From CALKZN01 sp050633785 (GTDB lineage: Bacteria > Pseudomonadota > Gammaproteobacteria > Arenicellales > Arenicellaceae): DNA of 64,000 nt. The notes under the pieces are model-generated. The model searched no databases, had not been told where the DNA came from, and saw only the letters and a list, made by a program, of their open reading frames with translations. The translations under genes and the position numbers were made by a program. Positions 43,542 to 52,231 of the stretch are shown one piece after another. The stretch covers positions 1 to 64,000 of the forward strand of contig JBOEHE010000061.1 of NCBI GenBank assembly GCA_050633785.1. Direction: 5' to 3'. Each line of letters opens with the position of its first letter. Position 1 is the stretch's first letter.

Positions 43542-46500
43542 ATGAATAAAATAAAGACTAAAAATAAAAAGTGGCAGCTACTTTTGGTGAGTTTATTTTT
43601 CTTAATAACGAACACCGCTCTTGCCCAGGAAACCGTCTGTGCAGTAGTCAAAATCGAAATTCTTCAAGAACTAACGCTTGAGCGCCAGGCCTTTGAAGCG
43701 ACGCTAAAAATTGAAAATACCTTGGTGGATAAGACCATTGAGAATATTGATGTGGATGTGTTGTTTGTCGATGAAAACGAAGATCCGGTGCTGGCGTCGA
43801 GTGACCCGAACAATACCAATGCGAAGTTTTTTATTCGAGTGAACTCTCTGGAAGGCATTGATAATGTTGAGGGCACGGGATCTCTGGAGGGTGGTAAAAC
43901 GGCAGTGGTGAAGTGGTTGATTATTCCTGCGCCGGGTTCCAGTGGCAATATTCCGAGTGGCAAATTGTATTTTGTCAGTGCTGATTTTAATTATGAACTG
44001 GATGGTCAGGACGGCACGATTCCAGTAGCACCGGATTCGATTTATGTCAAGCCGATGCCGTTGTTGAGTCTGGACTATTTCTTGCCTCGTGATGTGTTTG
44101 CCGATAATCCATTGACGCAAAATGTAGTGGAGCCGATTGAACCATTTACCTTGGGTGTTCGGGTGCAGAACAATGGCAGTGGCACGGCCAATAAGCTCAA
44201 GATTGAGTCGGCACAACCAAAGATTGTGGAAAATGAATCGGGCTTGTTGATTGATTTCACGTTGCTGAACAGTTATGTGCAAGATGCGGCGGTGAATAAT
44301 TCCTTATTAATTGATTTTGGTGATATTCCATCTCAGCAGTCCAGAATGGGACGTTGGAATATGACCACCACATTGTCGGGGCGTTTTAGCGAATTCACAG
44401 CAGACTTTACTCATGCGGATGAGCTGGGTGGGGAATTGACCTCGCTCTTGGAACAGGTGAACACGCACACTTTGATACAAGACGTGCTGGTGGATGAATC
44501 AGGTCGGGATTCTGTGAAAGATTTTCTGGCTGCCGATGTGTTTGACACCACGGTGATGGAATATGATTTGATCAAAGTCTATGAGTCCAACTCAACGACA
44601 ACGCCGGTGACCAATCAAAGTGCGACAGCAGGGTTAAATACATCGGGTGATGAAGCAGACGGTTATACTTTCAGTTTTAATCCGACAGCAGGTTTTGCTT
44701 ATGCGGAAGTGTCCGATCCATTTTCAGGCAGCAAAGAAGTGCGCCGAGTATTGCGCAGTGACGGTAAGGAACTGAATTTAAATAATGTGTGGTTTTCACG
44801 GCGTTATAATCGCACCAGCAAACAGACTGAATACTTGTTCAGTGTTTTTGATTCAAACACCAGTGGTGAATATCGTGTGTTTGTCGGCACACCTGAAGTG
44901 TTGCCGCGTCCACCAGTGATTCAGTTTATTGCTTTGAAAACGGTGGTGGAAGGTCAGCAAGTAGGCTTTGTGGTAGAAGCCAGTGACCCCGATGGCACAT
45001 TGCCGACGCTGCTGGTGAATAATTTGCCGGTGGGTGCGGTATTTGAACCGTTATCACCGTTAAGCAATTTGGCACGTGGACGCTTTTTATGGACACCTGC
45101 AATGGGGCAGACGGGTCGTTATGATGTGACGTTTACGGCCACGGATGGGAGTTTGACAGCCACTCAAAATGCCGTGATTGTGGTCAATTCTGAGTCAGAT
45201 ACGGACGGCGATGGTTTACCGGATGCTTGGGAAATGGAACATTTTGGTGATCTGGATCAAGACGGTTCAGGTGATGCCGATGGTGATGGTGTTAGTGACT
45301 ATGATGAGTATCTCCAAGGTACGGACCCGAATGTTGCAGACGGCCCCTTGGCACCAACGATTGTGCAGCCGTTGAACGGAGCGACTCTGAGTATCGTCAG
45401 GCCAGATCTGGTTGTGGCAAACAGCGTTTACTCTGGTGATTTTAATGTGTTGTACCAGTTTGAATTGTCAAAGATGAGTGACTTTTCAACCTTGGTGGAT
45501 GCGTATTATGCACAGCCACAAGGCGCTGCCGGCCAGACCCTATGGCGAGCAGGAATTGCTCTGGAAGAAGATCAAAGATACTTTTGGCGGGTTCGTGCTG
45601 CAACGCCGTATATTCAAAGTCCTTGGTCGCAAGCGCAGTTTGTGGTCAATACTGAGAACCAATTGCCAGACGCACCGACTATTGTTGCGCCGCTGAATAA
45701 TGGCACTGTGGATGATGTGACTCCATTTTTGACTGTTAACAATGTGCTCGATCCGGATGGGGACGAGCTGGACTATCTGTTTTTTGTTTATACTGATGCG
45801 GCTGGCAGTAATGTGCTGACTCAGACGGTTTTGCAGGCCAGCGAAGGAGGCACAACGCAGTGGCAAGTGGATCAAACCTTGCTGGCTGACACGGACTATT
45901 ACTGGCAAGTTGCTGTCAGAGATGGTAGTGGTACTTTGGTTGAGACTTCGATTAACCGATTTACTGTTTCCTTAGATGAGACACCACTGTTGTCATTCAC
46001 AGTGAATAGCACAGGTGATGAAGCAGATGCAGACAAAGGCGATGGTGTGTGTGCTACTGCCGACGGCACGTGCACATTGCGCGCAGCAATTGATGAGGCC
46101 AATGTATTTGAGGGTAAACAGAATATTTATTTCAATATTCCTGCGCAAACAGATACAGGCTGTGATGCGTCGACTGGGGTCTGCACGATTCAACCAGCAG
46201 CGGCCTATATTGTCAGGCAAAGTGTCAATATTGATGGCTATACCCAACCAGGCTCAACACCAAATACACTGACCACGGGCCTTGGTCTGGATACTGTGTT
46301 GAAAGTTGTAGTGCACGGCACACGGTCTGGTTCAGATGATCAATCAATGTTTCTGTTGCGTGACCATCGAGGTTCAGAACTTAAAGGCATGGCAATTACT
46401 GGCACACGCTTGGATCGTGAATCATATGGTCAGGCTATAGTGATTTATAAGCAGGATGACAGTACAGAACCGGGGCATAAGTTCACAGGTTTGTTTCTGG

Positions 46501-49286
46501 GAACTGATGAAACGGGCTTAACAACCATTGGTAATCTAGATAGAGGGATATCCATTACTTTAGCCGATGATCTGGAGATTGGTGGTGACAAGCCAGAAGA
46601 TCGGAATTTACTGATGACGGTTAAACGAGGAATATATGCCAGTACAGTGGATAATGTAACGATTGCTGGTAATTTGATCGGTACTGATATTACGGGCATG
46701 GCTGCCAGTGATATGACCACAAGCAATATTCACTTAAACCTGGTGACGAACTCTCAGATAGGTACATTGGAACAGGAAGGGCGCAACACCCTATCTGGTT
46801 CAAGCTCTTCTATCGCAATTTATTCAAGTTCTTCTAATGATAATAGGATTGTCAATAATACTATTGGCACGACGGTGACAGAGCAAAAACTGACTGAGTC
46901 GAGTGGTGGCATTTATTTGTATAACAGTGCGAGAAATGATGTTCAAAAAAATGTGATTTTGGCTTCTAATGCAATGATAGCGAGACGTTTAAGCGCAACG
47001 CAGGATGCATCCGCGAATATCATCAAGGGTAATTTCTTTGGTGTTAATTCTCAAGGAGATGTTCTTAACCCCGGGGTTTATGGAAATTATGGGATCTATC
47101 TGCGAAGTGTGAATAATATTGTTGGTGGAACTGCTCAAGGCGAAGGCAACGTCATCAGCAATTTCAGAAATGGCATTTTGTTAGAAGGAACATTGTTTGA
47201 TGGTCTGTTTTCGACAGGCAATACCATTTCAGGCAACAGTATTTTTGACAATCAGACTATGGGTATTGATTTGTTGGGTTCCAGTAGAGTAACGCCAAAT
47301 GATACTTTAGATTCTGATGTCGGAGCTAATAATTTACAGAACTTCCCTGAGATTACAGTGTCTAATACAGAAGCGTTCAGTGGTGTTCTCAATAGCCAGC
47401 CTGAGACAACTTACAGAGTTGAATTGTTTGCAAATACTGCATGTTCGACCTTAGGCTATGGTCAGGGAGAAAGGTTTATAGGACATGTTGATGTGACTAC
47501 AGATGTTGCTGGTGTTGCGGATTTCTTTTACAGCAATTCGAGTCTTACAGCAGGCGAAGTAATCACGGCAACAGCGACTAATATTACAACGGGTGATACT
47601 TCTGAGTTTTCTGAATGTAGTGTCGTGACAGAAGTGGGTCAATTGCCGACGTTCACCGTAGACAGTACGGGTGATGAGGGTGACACTTCAGCCGGAGATG
47701 GTGTGTGTGCAACATCTGGTGGGGCATGTACTTTGCGTGCGGCGATCGAGGAAGCTAATGCTTTTGCGGGTAAAGAAAACATCTATTTCAATATCCCGGC
47801 ACAATCGGATGCCGGTTGTGATGCGGTCACTGAAGTGTGCACGATACGTCCTGAAGCTGGATATAAAATATTCGAAAGTGTGAATATAGATGCTTACACC
47901 CAGCCGGGTTCATCGCCAAATACCTTGACCACAGATCAAGGTCTGAATACGGTCTTAAAACTGGTGGTGCATGGTGAAGGAGCAGCGAGTACGGGTAGTG
48001 TGTTCGATTTTCGTGATCACCGAGGTTCCGAATTGAAAGGCATGGCGATTACCAAAACATCGACCGATCGTGATATTTACGGTGCGGCAATCTCAGTATA
48101 TCGAGGAGATGACAGTGCTAGCCCTGGACATAAATTTCAAGGTTTATTTATTGGAACTGATGAAACAGGTTTGGCTTATGTGGGTGAAATTGAACGATCA
48201 ATGATGATTCAGGGTAATGCCAATGATGTGCACATTGGTGGATCTGACTTGGCAGATAGAAACCTGATGATGGCTGCAAAGTTTGGTGTTGTTATTAACG
48301 GTGGTGAAGGTATGGTGGTCGCCGGAAACTTAATTGGTTTGGATATCTCAGGAACTAACAGTTCTGGAATGACTCAATCGATGATTGCGCTTAATACGGT
48401 GACTGATTCGAAAATAGGTGGTGAACAAGCAGGTAGTCGAAATATACTATCTGGTGCACCTTCAGCATGGGGCATGAGCTTGTATAACGTTTCGGGGCTT
48501 CAAATAGAAAACAATACCATTGGTACAACACCTCAAGAGCAAAATCTGGATGAATCAACACGAGGAATTTATTTATTAGACAGCTCAAATAATAACGTCA
48601 AAGGCAATGTGATATCAGCAAAAATCTATACAGGTATTGCTGTAACAACATGGCATGGTGCGGCGGATGATAATATTTTGCAGGGAAACTATATCGGTGT
48701 TAATTCAACAGGTGATGCCTTGAGTTCAGGTGCACATGCAATAACAATTAAGGGAATGAATAATTTGGTTGGCGGCGTTCATATCGGTGAAGGAAATACT
48801 CTCACCAATTATAGCAATGGAGTTACAACATTCGCTGTTGACGCCTCACAAGCTGTATTTTCACAAGGCAATCAAATTTTTGGTAATAGCATTTACAACA
48901 ACAGTTCAAAAGGTATCGATTTAGATGTTTATAGCGTGGCTGTTAACGATAGTCTGGATGCTGATGTTGGTAACAATGGTGTGCAAAATTTCCCAGCGAT
49001 TACAGCAGTTACTAGTGAGGCAATTGGCGGCACTTTGCACAGCGAGCCAAATTCGACATATCGAGTTGAGTTTTTTGCGAGCAATGAGTGTGGAGCATCA
49101 GGCTATGGCCAGGGCGAGCAATTTCTTGGTTTTACCCATGTGACGACCGATGATGAAGGAAATGTTGACTTTTCACATGGTAGGCAATCACTCTCGATTG
49201 GCGTGTTTGTTACTGCCACGGCGACTAATTCTGTGACTGGTAACACCTCTGAGTTTTCACAATGCGTTGAAAATACAGATGGTTAG
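43542..49286 (+). CDS. Giant secreted protein with two CSLREA/parallel beta-helix modules
   Basis: 1914 residues with a signal peptide (LLLVSLFFLITNTALAQ). The first about 440 residues are CARDB-like/Ig-like. A cadherin-like putative Ig domain follows near 455-550, then a calcium-binding acidic segment (DTDGDGLPDAWEMEHFGDLDQ, thrombospondin type 3/dockerin-like) and Ig/FnIII-like stretches to 815. Two tandem modules start at residues 819 and 1371, each with a CSLREA-type motif (CTLRAAIDEAN; CTLRAAIEEAN) and then right-handed beta-helix rungs (ENNTIGTT, GNLIGLDISG, GNYIGVN). Such proteins are surface-exposed or carbohydrate-binding. It follows the Rhs gene by 229 bp and overlaps the next gene by 8 bp. 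Confidence 0.85.
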   Translation: MNKIKTKNKKWQLLLVSLFFLITNTALAQETVCAVVKIEILQELTLERQAFEATLKIENTLVDKTIENIDVDVLFVDENEDPVLASSDPNNTNAKFFIRVNSLEGIDNVEGTGSLEGGKTAVVKWLIIPAPGSSGNIPSGKLYFVSADFNYELDGQDGTIPVAPDSIYVKPMPLLSLDYFLPRDVFADNPLTQNVVEPIEPFTLGVRVQNNGSGTANKLKIESAQPKIVENESGLLIDFTLLNSYVQDAAVNNSLLIDFGDIPSQQSRMGRWNMTTTLSGRFSEFTADFTHADELGGELTSLLEQVNTHTLIQDVLVDESGRDSVKDFLAADVFDTTVMEYDLIKVYESNSTTTPVTNQSATAGLNTSGDEADGYTFSFNPTAGFAYAEVSDPFSGSKEVRRVLRSDGKELNLNNVWFSRRYNRTSKQTEYLFSVFDSNTSGEYRVFVGTPEVLPRPPVIQFIALKTVVEGQQVGFVVEASDPDGTLPTLLVNNLPVGAVFEPLSPLSNLARGRFLWTPAMGQTGRYDVTFTATDGSLTATQNAVIVVNSESDTDGDGLPDAWEMEHFGDLDQDGSGDADGDGVSDYDEYLQGTDPNVADGPLAPTIVQPLNGATLSIVRPDLVVANSVYSGDFNVLYQFELSKMSDFSTLVDAYYAQPQGAAGQTLWRAGIALEEDQRYFWRVRAATPYIQSPWSQAQFVVNTENQLPDAPTIVAPLNNGTVDDVTPFLTVNNVLDPDGDELDYLFFVYTDAAGSNVLTQTVLQASEGGTTQWQVDQTLLADTDYYWQVAVRDGSGTLVETSINRFTVSLDETPLLSFTVNSTGDEADADKGDGVCATADGTCTLRAAIDEANVFEGKQNIYFNIPAQTDTGCDASTGVCTIQPAAAYIVRQSVNIDGYTQPGSTPNTLTTGLGLDTVLKVVVHGTRSGSDDQSMFLLRDHRGSELKGMAITGTRLDRESYGQAIVIYKQDDSTEPGHKFTGLFLGTDETGLTTIGNLDRGISITLADDLEIGGDKPEDRNLLMTVKRGIYASTVDNVTIAGNLIGTDITGMAASDMTTSNIHLNLVTNSQIGTLEQEGRNTLSGSSSSIAIYSSSSNDNRIVNNTIGTTVTEQKLTESSGGIYLYNSARNDVQKNVILASNAMIARRLSATQDASANIIKGNFFGVNSQGDVLNPGVYGNYGIYLRSVNNIVGGTAQGEGNVISNFRNGILLEGTLFDGLFSTGNTISGNSIFDNQTMGIDLLGSSRVTPNDTLDSDVGANNLQNFPEITVSNTEAFSGVLNSQPETTYRVELFANTACSTLGYGQGERFIGHVDVTTDVAGVADFFYSNSSLTAGEVITATATNITTGDTSEFSECSVVTEVGQLPTFTVDSTGDEGDTSAGDGVCATSGGACTLRAAIEEANAFAGKENIYFNIPAQSDAGCDAVTEVCTIRPEAGYKIFESVNIDAYTQPGSSPNTLTTDQGLNTVLKLVVHGEGAASTGSVFDFRDHRGSELKGMAITKTSTDRDIYGAAISVYRGDDSASPGHKFQGLFIGTDETGLAYVGEIERSMMIQGNANDVHIGGSDLADRNLMMAAKFGVVINGGEGMVVAGNLIGLDISGTNSSGMTQSMIALNTVTDSKIGGEQAGSRNILSGAPSAWGMSLYNVSGLQIENNTIGTTPQEQNLDESTRGIYLLDSSNNNVKGNVISAKIYTGIAVTTWHGAADDNILQGNYIGVNSTGDALSSGAHAITIKGMNNLVGGVHIGEGNTLTNYSNGVTTFAVDASQAVFSQGNQIFGNSIYNNSSKGIDLDVYSVAVNDSLDADVGNNGVQNFPAITAVTSEAIGGTLHSEPNSTYRVEFFASNECGASGYGQGEQFLGFTHVTTDDEGNVDFSHGRQSLSIGVFVTATATNSVTGNTSEFSQCVENTDG
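45996..49280 (+). repeat. Tandem duplication of a 1.65-kb CSLREA/beta-helix module
   Basis: Module 1 (about 45996-47640) and module 2 (about 47652-49280) encode the same succession of motifs: FTV(N/D)STGDE, CTLRAAI, YTQPGS(T/S)PNTL, DHRGSELKGMAIT, GLF(L/I)GTDETGL, and a closing TYRVE(L/F)FA...GYGQGE segment. The repeat unit is about 552 codons. DNA identity is clearly lower than between recent copies, so this is an old duplication. Confidence 0.85.
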
Positions 49287-50178
49287 ATGGTCTAACAATT
49301 TGTGCTGTTTATTGCGATGCTGCGCAGGCATGGTTATGCTGGGTGGTGCGCTGTTTTTTTCTATAGAAGTATTGGCTCAATCGAGCCAATACCAGTGTCT
49401 TGCAGAGCCTAAGTCGCAACGATTGTTGCATCAGTCGATTGCGGGAGTTCCAAATAGTTTTAAACCTCGGCCATCGCGTTATGTTGATTCCTATACATCA
49501 GTCGATGTACTGGTTGATGTCCGGGAGCGCTTTGAAATAACGGACTCAGAGTCGTCTTCAGTCAGTATTAAAAAAGCCTTGAAAATCCCACTTTATAGCT
49601 TGAAGTCTAAAACCTATTTGAAGAATAAGCGTGTCATTTTAATAGGGACGGGGTTGGATGATTTTTTCCTTGAACAAGAGATTAACAAACTCCAGGCTCA
49701 AGGTTTCCGTACACTGAAAATAATGCGCTTTGGCATAGCTGGGTTATTAGGTAGTGATCGTTTAATAGGTCCTGCAGAAGCTTCACTTAAGTTCAGAACA
49801 GCCAGTGCTCAAGATGTGGTTTCTGCCAGTATAGGGCATGGACAGGATTTCTTGTTTGTTAACTTGGGCAAAGCTAGCACAACTTACAATGTTCTGGGTC
49901 TTGAGTCAGTGGATATGCCTTTTATCAATAAACAGGATTTTTATAAAAAGTTGTATTCACTCGCGACTCAAAGGTTTGAACAAAATGACTTGGTTCGTAT
50001 TGTGCTTGTGCATGATGACCCATTAGTCTACCGTACTATTTTTCAATCAGAAGATATGTTTAATATGCAAGGGTTATTGTTTCTGGATGGAGGTGTTTCA
50101 GCTTTGTCTGACTTGCAGGAGCAACTTGCAAAGACAGCTGCTTTAAGCCAAAAGATTAAACGCAGTTGTTCAGGTTGA
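49279..50178 (+). CDS. Secreted rhodanese-like protein without catalytic cysteine
   Basis: 299 residues. ATG 49279 overlaps the end of the preceding gene by 8 bp and gives a signal peptide (GMVMLGGALFFSIEVLAQ). Residues about 70-160 follow the rhodanese fold order (VDVLVDVRERFEI, then IPLYSL, then RVILIGTGLDDFFLEQEINKLQAQGFRTLKIMRFGIAGL). The position where the active Cys would stand in the loop after the fourth strand reads LIGTGLDD, with no Cys. A second, weaker rhodanese-like half may follow (VVSASIGHGQDFLFVNLG ... DLVRIVLVHDDPL). It is probably a non-enzymatic periplasmic binding protein of the island cluster. Confidence 0.65.
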   Translation: MVRWSNNLCCLLRCCAGMVMLGGALFFSIEVLAQSSQYQCLAEPKSQRLLHQSIAGVPNSFKPRPSRYVDSYTSVDVLVDVRERFEITDSESSSVSIKKALKIPLYSLKSKTYLKNKRVILIGTGLDDFFLEQEINKLQAQGFRTLKIMRFGIAGLLGSDRLIGPAEASLKFRTASAQDVVSASIGHGQDFLFVNLGKASTTYNVLGLESVDMPFINKQDFYKKLYSLATQRFEQNDLVRIVLVHDDPLVYRTIFQSEDMFNMQGLLFLDGGVSALSDLQEQLAKTAALSQKIKRSCSG

Positions 50179-50199
50179 AACAAATTTTCAGGGACTGTT

Positions 50200-51093
50200 A
50201 TGACTATTTCTAATCACTATATTTATCTGTTTTTTGCCTTGTGCGCTGCATTATTAGCCGTTATCGGCAATAAATATTATTTCTCCAGCTCAGTTCCAGA
50301 GTCCAGTTACCAGGAACAAAGAATCATTCGTTTCAGCTATGAGATATCGAACCAGACACGTTTTGCTATCGAAGATGCGCAATTTTCAGTCTATTTGCCA
50401 GTCTTGCAACTGGCTAACCAGCGCGCTAAATCAATTAAAGCATCGCGTGTTTATTCTGAACTGTCAGATGAGCTTGGGAATCGTGTTGGTCAATTTGATG
50501 TGGGAATAGTGCCTCCTTTTGGCAAGAAACAATTAAGTCTGACAGCCGTAATTGAAACAACAGCAATGCCGAATAGAATTAAACTTAAAAATAAAGATCT
50601 ATATATACGGCCCGAACCCTTTATAGAGGTTGACGAGCCAGTCATAATTGCATTGGCAAATGATTTGAAAGGTGAGAATGAACAACAGTCATTGAAAAAT
50701 ATTTATGACTGGACGTCAACAAACATTCAATATGCAGGCTATGTCCCAGAAGATAAAGGGGCGTTGTATGCACTAAAAAACAGAAAAGGTGATTGTACGG
50801 AATATGCTTACTCTGTGGTTGCTCTTGCACGTGCTCTCGGTATTCCGGCACGAGTAATCGGAGGCTATGTTTATGAAAAGAACACTGTAGTATCTGCACC
50901 GGATTACCATAATTGGGCAGAAGTCTATTTAGATGAACGTTGGCAGATTATTGACGCACAAAACAACGTTTTCATGGAAAAAAGCCAGCATTATATTGCC
51001 ATGAGGGTATTGTCTGATTCCAAGATTAGTTTATTGGGAAACAGCCATCGCTTTTTAGTTGCAAAAGAGGGTTTAAAAGTTCAGTTGTTATGA
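50200..51093 (+). CDS. Membrane-anchored transglutaminase-like protein
   Basis: 297 residues. An N-terminal hydrophobic segment (YLFFALCAALLAVIG, about 9-23) anchors it, with the rest in the periplasm. A beta-rich N-terminal domain (about 40-140) precedes a transglutaminase-like core with Cys199 (RKGDCTEYA), His237 (YHNWAEVYL) and Asp252 (WQIIDAQ), the complete papain-like triad. The superfamily includes cross-linkers and proteases; for instance LapG, a transglutaminase-like protease, trims giant adhesins. Here the enzyme sits 21 bp after the rhodanese-like gene at the end of the giant-protein set, so processing or cross-linking of those proteins is a fair hypothesis. It is the last gene before attR. 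Confidence 0.85.
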   Translation: MTISNHYIYLFFALCAALLAVIGNKYYFSSSVPESSYQEQRIIRFSYEISNQTRFAIEDAQFSVYLPVLQLANQRAKSIKASRVYSELSDELGNRVGQFDVGIVPPFGKKQLSLTAVIETTAMPNRIKLKNKDLYIRPEPFIEVDEPVIIALANDLKGENEQQSLKNIYDWTSTNIQYAGYVPEDKGALYALKNRKGDCTEYAYSVVALARALGIPARVIGGYVYEKNTVVSAPDYHNWAEVYLDERWQIIDAQNNVFMEKSQHYIAMRVLSDSKISLLGNSHRFLVAKEGLKVQLL

Positions 51094-51144
51094 TTTGTAT
51101 TAACAAATAATGATTTTCTGGCAAACGCTGCGAATCATGTATTG

Positions 51145-51162
51145 TTAAAACGACCGTTTTAA
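51145..51162. terminator. Short palindrome at the end of the island gene set
   Basis: TTAAAACG-AC-CGTTTTAA, an 8-bp stem with a 2-nt loop, lies 52 bp after the transglutaminase-like gene and 9 bp before the att repeat. The stem is AT-rich and the following T-run is interrupted, so termination is weak or absent. Confidence 0.35.
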
Positions 51163-51170
51163 TATTGTTA

Positions 51171-51224
51171 ACTTTTAATCAAAGGGCCGCTGGTTCGAAC
51201 CCAGCACGGCTCACCATTCTTTTC
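51171..51224 (+). repeat. attR-like direct repeat (truncated tRNA-Lys 3' end)
   Basis: Copy of tRNA-Lys positions from the anticodon arm to 8 bp past CCA, with mismatches at 51182 and 51187 and identical over 51188-51224. The 5' half of a tRNA is absent upstream, so this is not a second tRNA gene. It marks the right end of the island. Confidence 0.9.
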
Positions 51225-51289
51225 AATGACTTACATGGATTGTGCTTCAAACAAATCGTATCTACCTAAGGCAAAATTTGTTATTTATG

Positions 51290-51550
51290 TCAGCTTGACG
51301 GCTTAAGACACATAAATGTGAGTTCAGCGTTGAGTGGTGTCCAGCCTCTGGCTCCGTGTGTTTCCCATTTAACGACTTTTGTATGTAGTGTATATGGCTC
51401 TTTCTGCGCACAAAACGCGTTCGCTTTTTTTAAAGCAAGGCCTTTCACATCAGACCAGCTGGGGAACTGACCACCCATTTCCGAGCTGACTTGATAGGTG
51501 TTTTCATTAACAGTTAGTATTTCGCTTGTTGAGGCGCATCCAGCAAAAGG
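51290..51550 (-). pseudogene. Lipoprotein gene remnant, 5' end lost
   Basis: The open frame encodes about 87 residues. It begins PFAGCAST directly after an in-frame TAG (51551-51553), then reads TVNENTYQVSSEMGGQFPSW and ALKKANAFCAQK, a pattern common to small secreted lipoproteins of proteobacteria. The GCAS would be a lipobox, but its signal peptide is missing in this frame; a hydrophobic stretch (LASSLLL) lies in another frame immediately upstream. An ATG inside the frame (51478) could make only 62 residues. A truncation or frameshift next to the island edge is likely. The 13-bp hairpin at 51547-51587 occupies the place of the lost start. Confidence 0.5.
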
Positions 51551-51587
51551 CTAGAAGCTAAAACGTCAAGTTTAAGCTTCTAGCCTT
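51547..51587. terminator. 13-bp inverted repeat, possible terminator
   Basis: Arms AAGGCTAGAAGCT (51547-51559; read as AAGGCTAGAAGCT) and AGCTTCTAGCCTT (51575-51587) are perfectly complementary with a 15-nt loop. TATCTTTATT follows on the + side. It lies at the 5' edge of the lipoprotein remnant and could end transcripts in either direction. Confidence 0.5.
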
Positions 51588-51676
51588 ATCTTTATTGGTT
51601 GCCACCAAAAGTATTTTTAAAATCTTAGGCAATGAATTCTTATTAGGAAACTCCTTGCTCTTGATTCCAGAATACC

Positions 51677-52231
51677 TTATTCAGGAATATGTCTTAAAAG
51701 GACCAGTTTTCCTCGGCCCTGATCAACTTTGAGCTTATCCCCGCTTTGTGCTGCTGTTGAGGAAGCCCATAAATACGCTTTCAGCACAGGGTTGATGTTA
51801 TTCAGGTCATCTATGTCTGCTTGTGTCCATTTAAATAAACAGCGTCTTGAGATCAGGCCGTGATGAGCTTCTACGCCGACATTGAAACTGCCATTTGCAC
51901 GTGAGCAGGCAAAATATCCAGATCTGTTGTGGCTTGTATCAACTCCTATTCGGACTTCGGTTGTAGCTGCAACGCCTTTTCCTCTGGCTCTTAAATCATC
52001 GTTGGTCACATGTACTTCATATTCGACATCCCATATCTCTCCAGCTACAGGTATGCTTATGTTGTTAATATACATCAAGGTTCTTACTCCAGAACCATTG
52101 GTGTAAACGGGGATTTCGCTATACCTTTCAACGTAACCGCTGCTGAATATGCGTCCAGTCTTGAGTTCCAGATCATGTGCATTGACAGAAAAAGCCGCTA
52201 GTCCAAGCAGCAAACTATAAAAATATCGCAT
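51677..52231 (-). CDS. Hypothetical secreted protein
   Basis: 184 residues. The ATG at 52231 has AGGAGAT about 8 nt upstream and gives a signal peptide (MRYFYSLLLGLAAFSVNA); a longer frame starting 26 codons earlier would bury that signal. The mature protein is rich in beta-type residues and has two Cys (FACSRANG, RRCLFKW), probably one disulphide. It ends with KLVLLRHIPE. I do not recognise the family. It lies just outside the island, with no obvious partner. Confidence 0.65.
   Translation of the reverse strand: MRYFYSLLLGLAAFSVNAHDLELKTGRIFSSGYVERYSEIPVYTNGSGVRTLMYINNISIPVAGEIWDVEYEVHVTNDDLRARGKGVAATTEVRIGVDTSHNRSGYFACSRANGSFNVGVEAHHGLISRRCLFKWTQADIDDLNNINPVLKAYLWASSTAAQSGDKLKVDQGRGKLVLLRHIPE

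Larger units (their letters stand above)
26914..51224 (+). mobile_element. Genomic island integrated in tRNA-Lys, about 24.3 kb, no integrase seen
   Basis: The interval is bounded by the intact tRNA-Lys with its 3' end (26914-26967) and a second, truncated copy of that end (51171-51224), the usual product of site-specific integration at a tRNA gene. It holds a LuxR-type regulator fused to a hydrolase, a small membrane protein and five secreted or membrane proteins, three of them very large. No integrase, transposase, relaxase, plasmid partition gene or origin could be recognised on either strand, so the element is either immobile now or was moved in trans. The left 3 kb look more AT-rich than the core genes. 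The cargo is described in the entries from 27553 to 51093. Confidence 0.82.

Noticed and set aside
26960..51170. A hidden integrase or transposase in the island
   Set aside because: All long frames on both strands were read. None shows a tyrosine or serine recombinase or DDE pattern.
51171..51224. A second tRNA-Lys gene
   Set aside because: The 5' half (acceptor strand, D-arm) is absent; the match extends past the tRNA end into the trailer, as for an att site.
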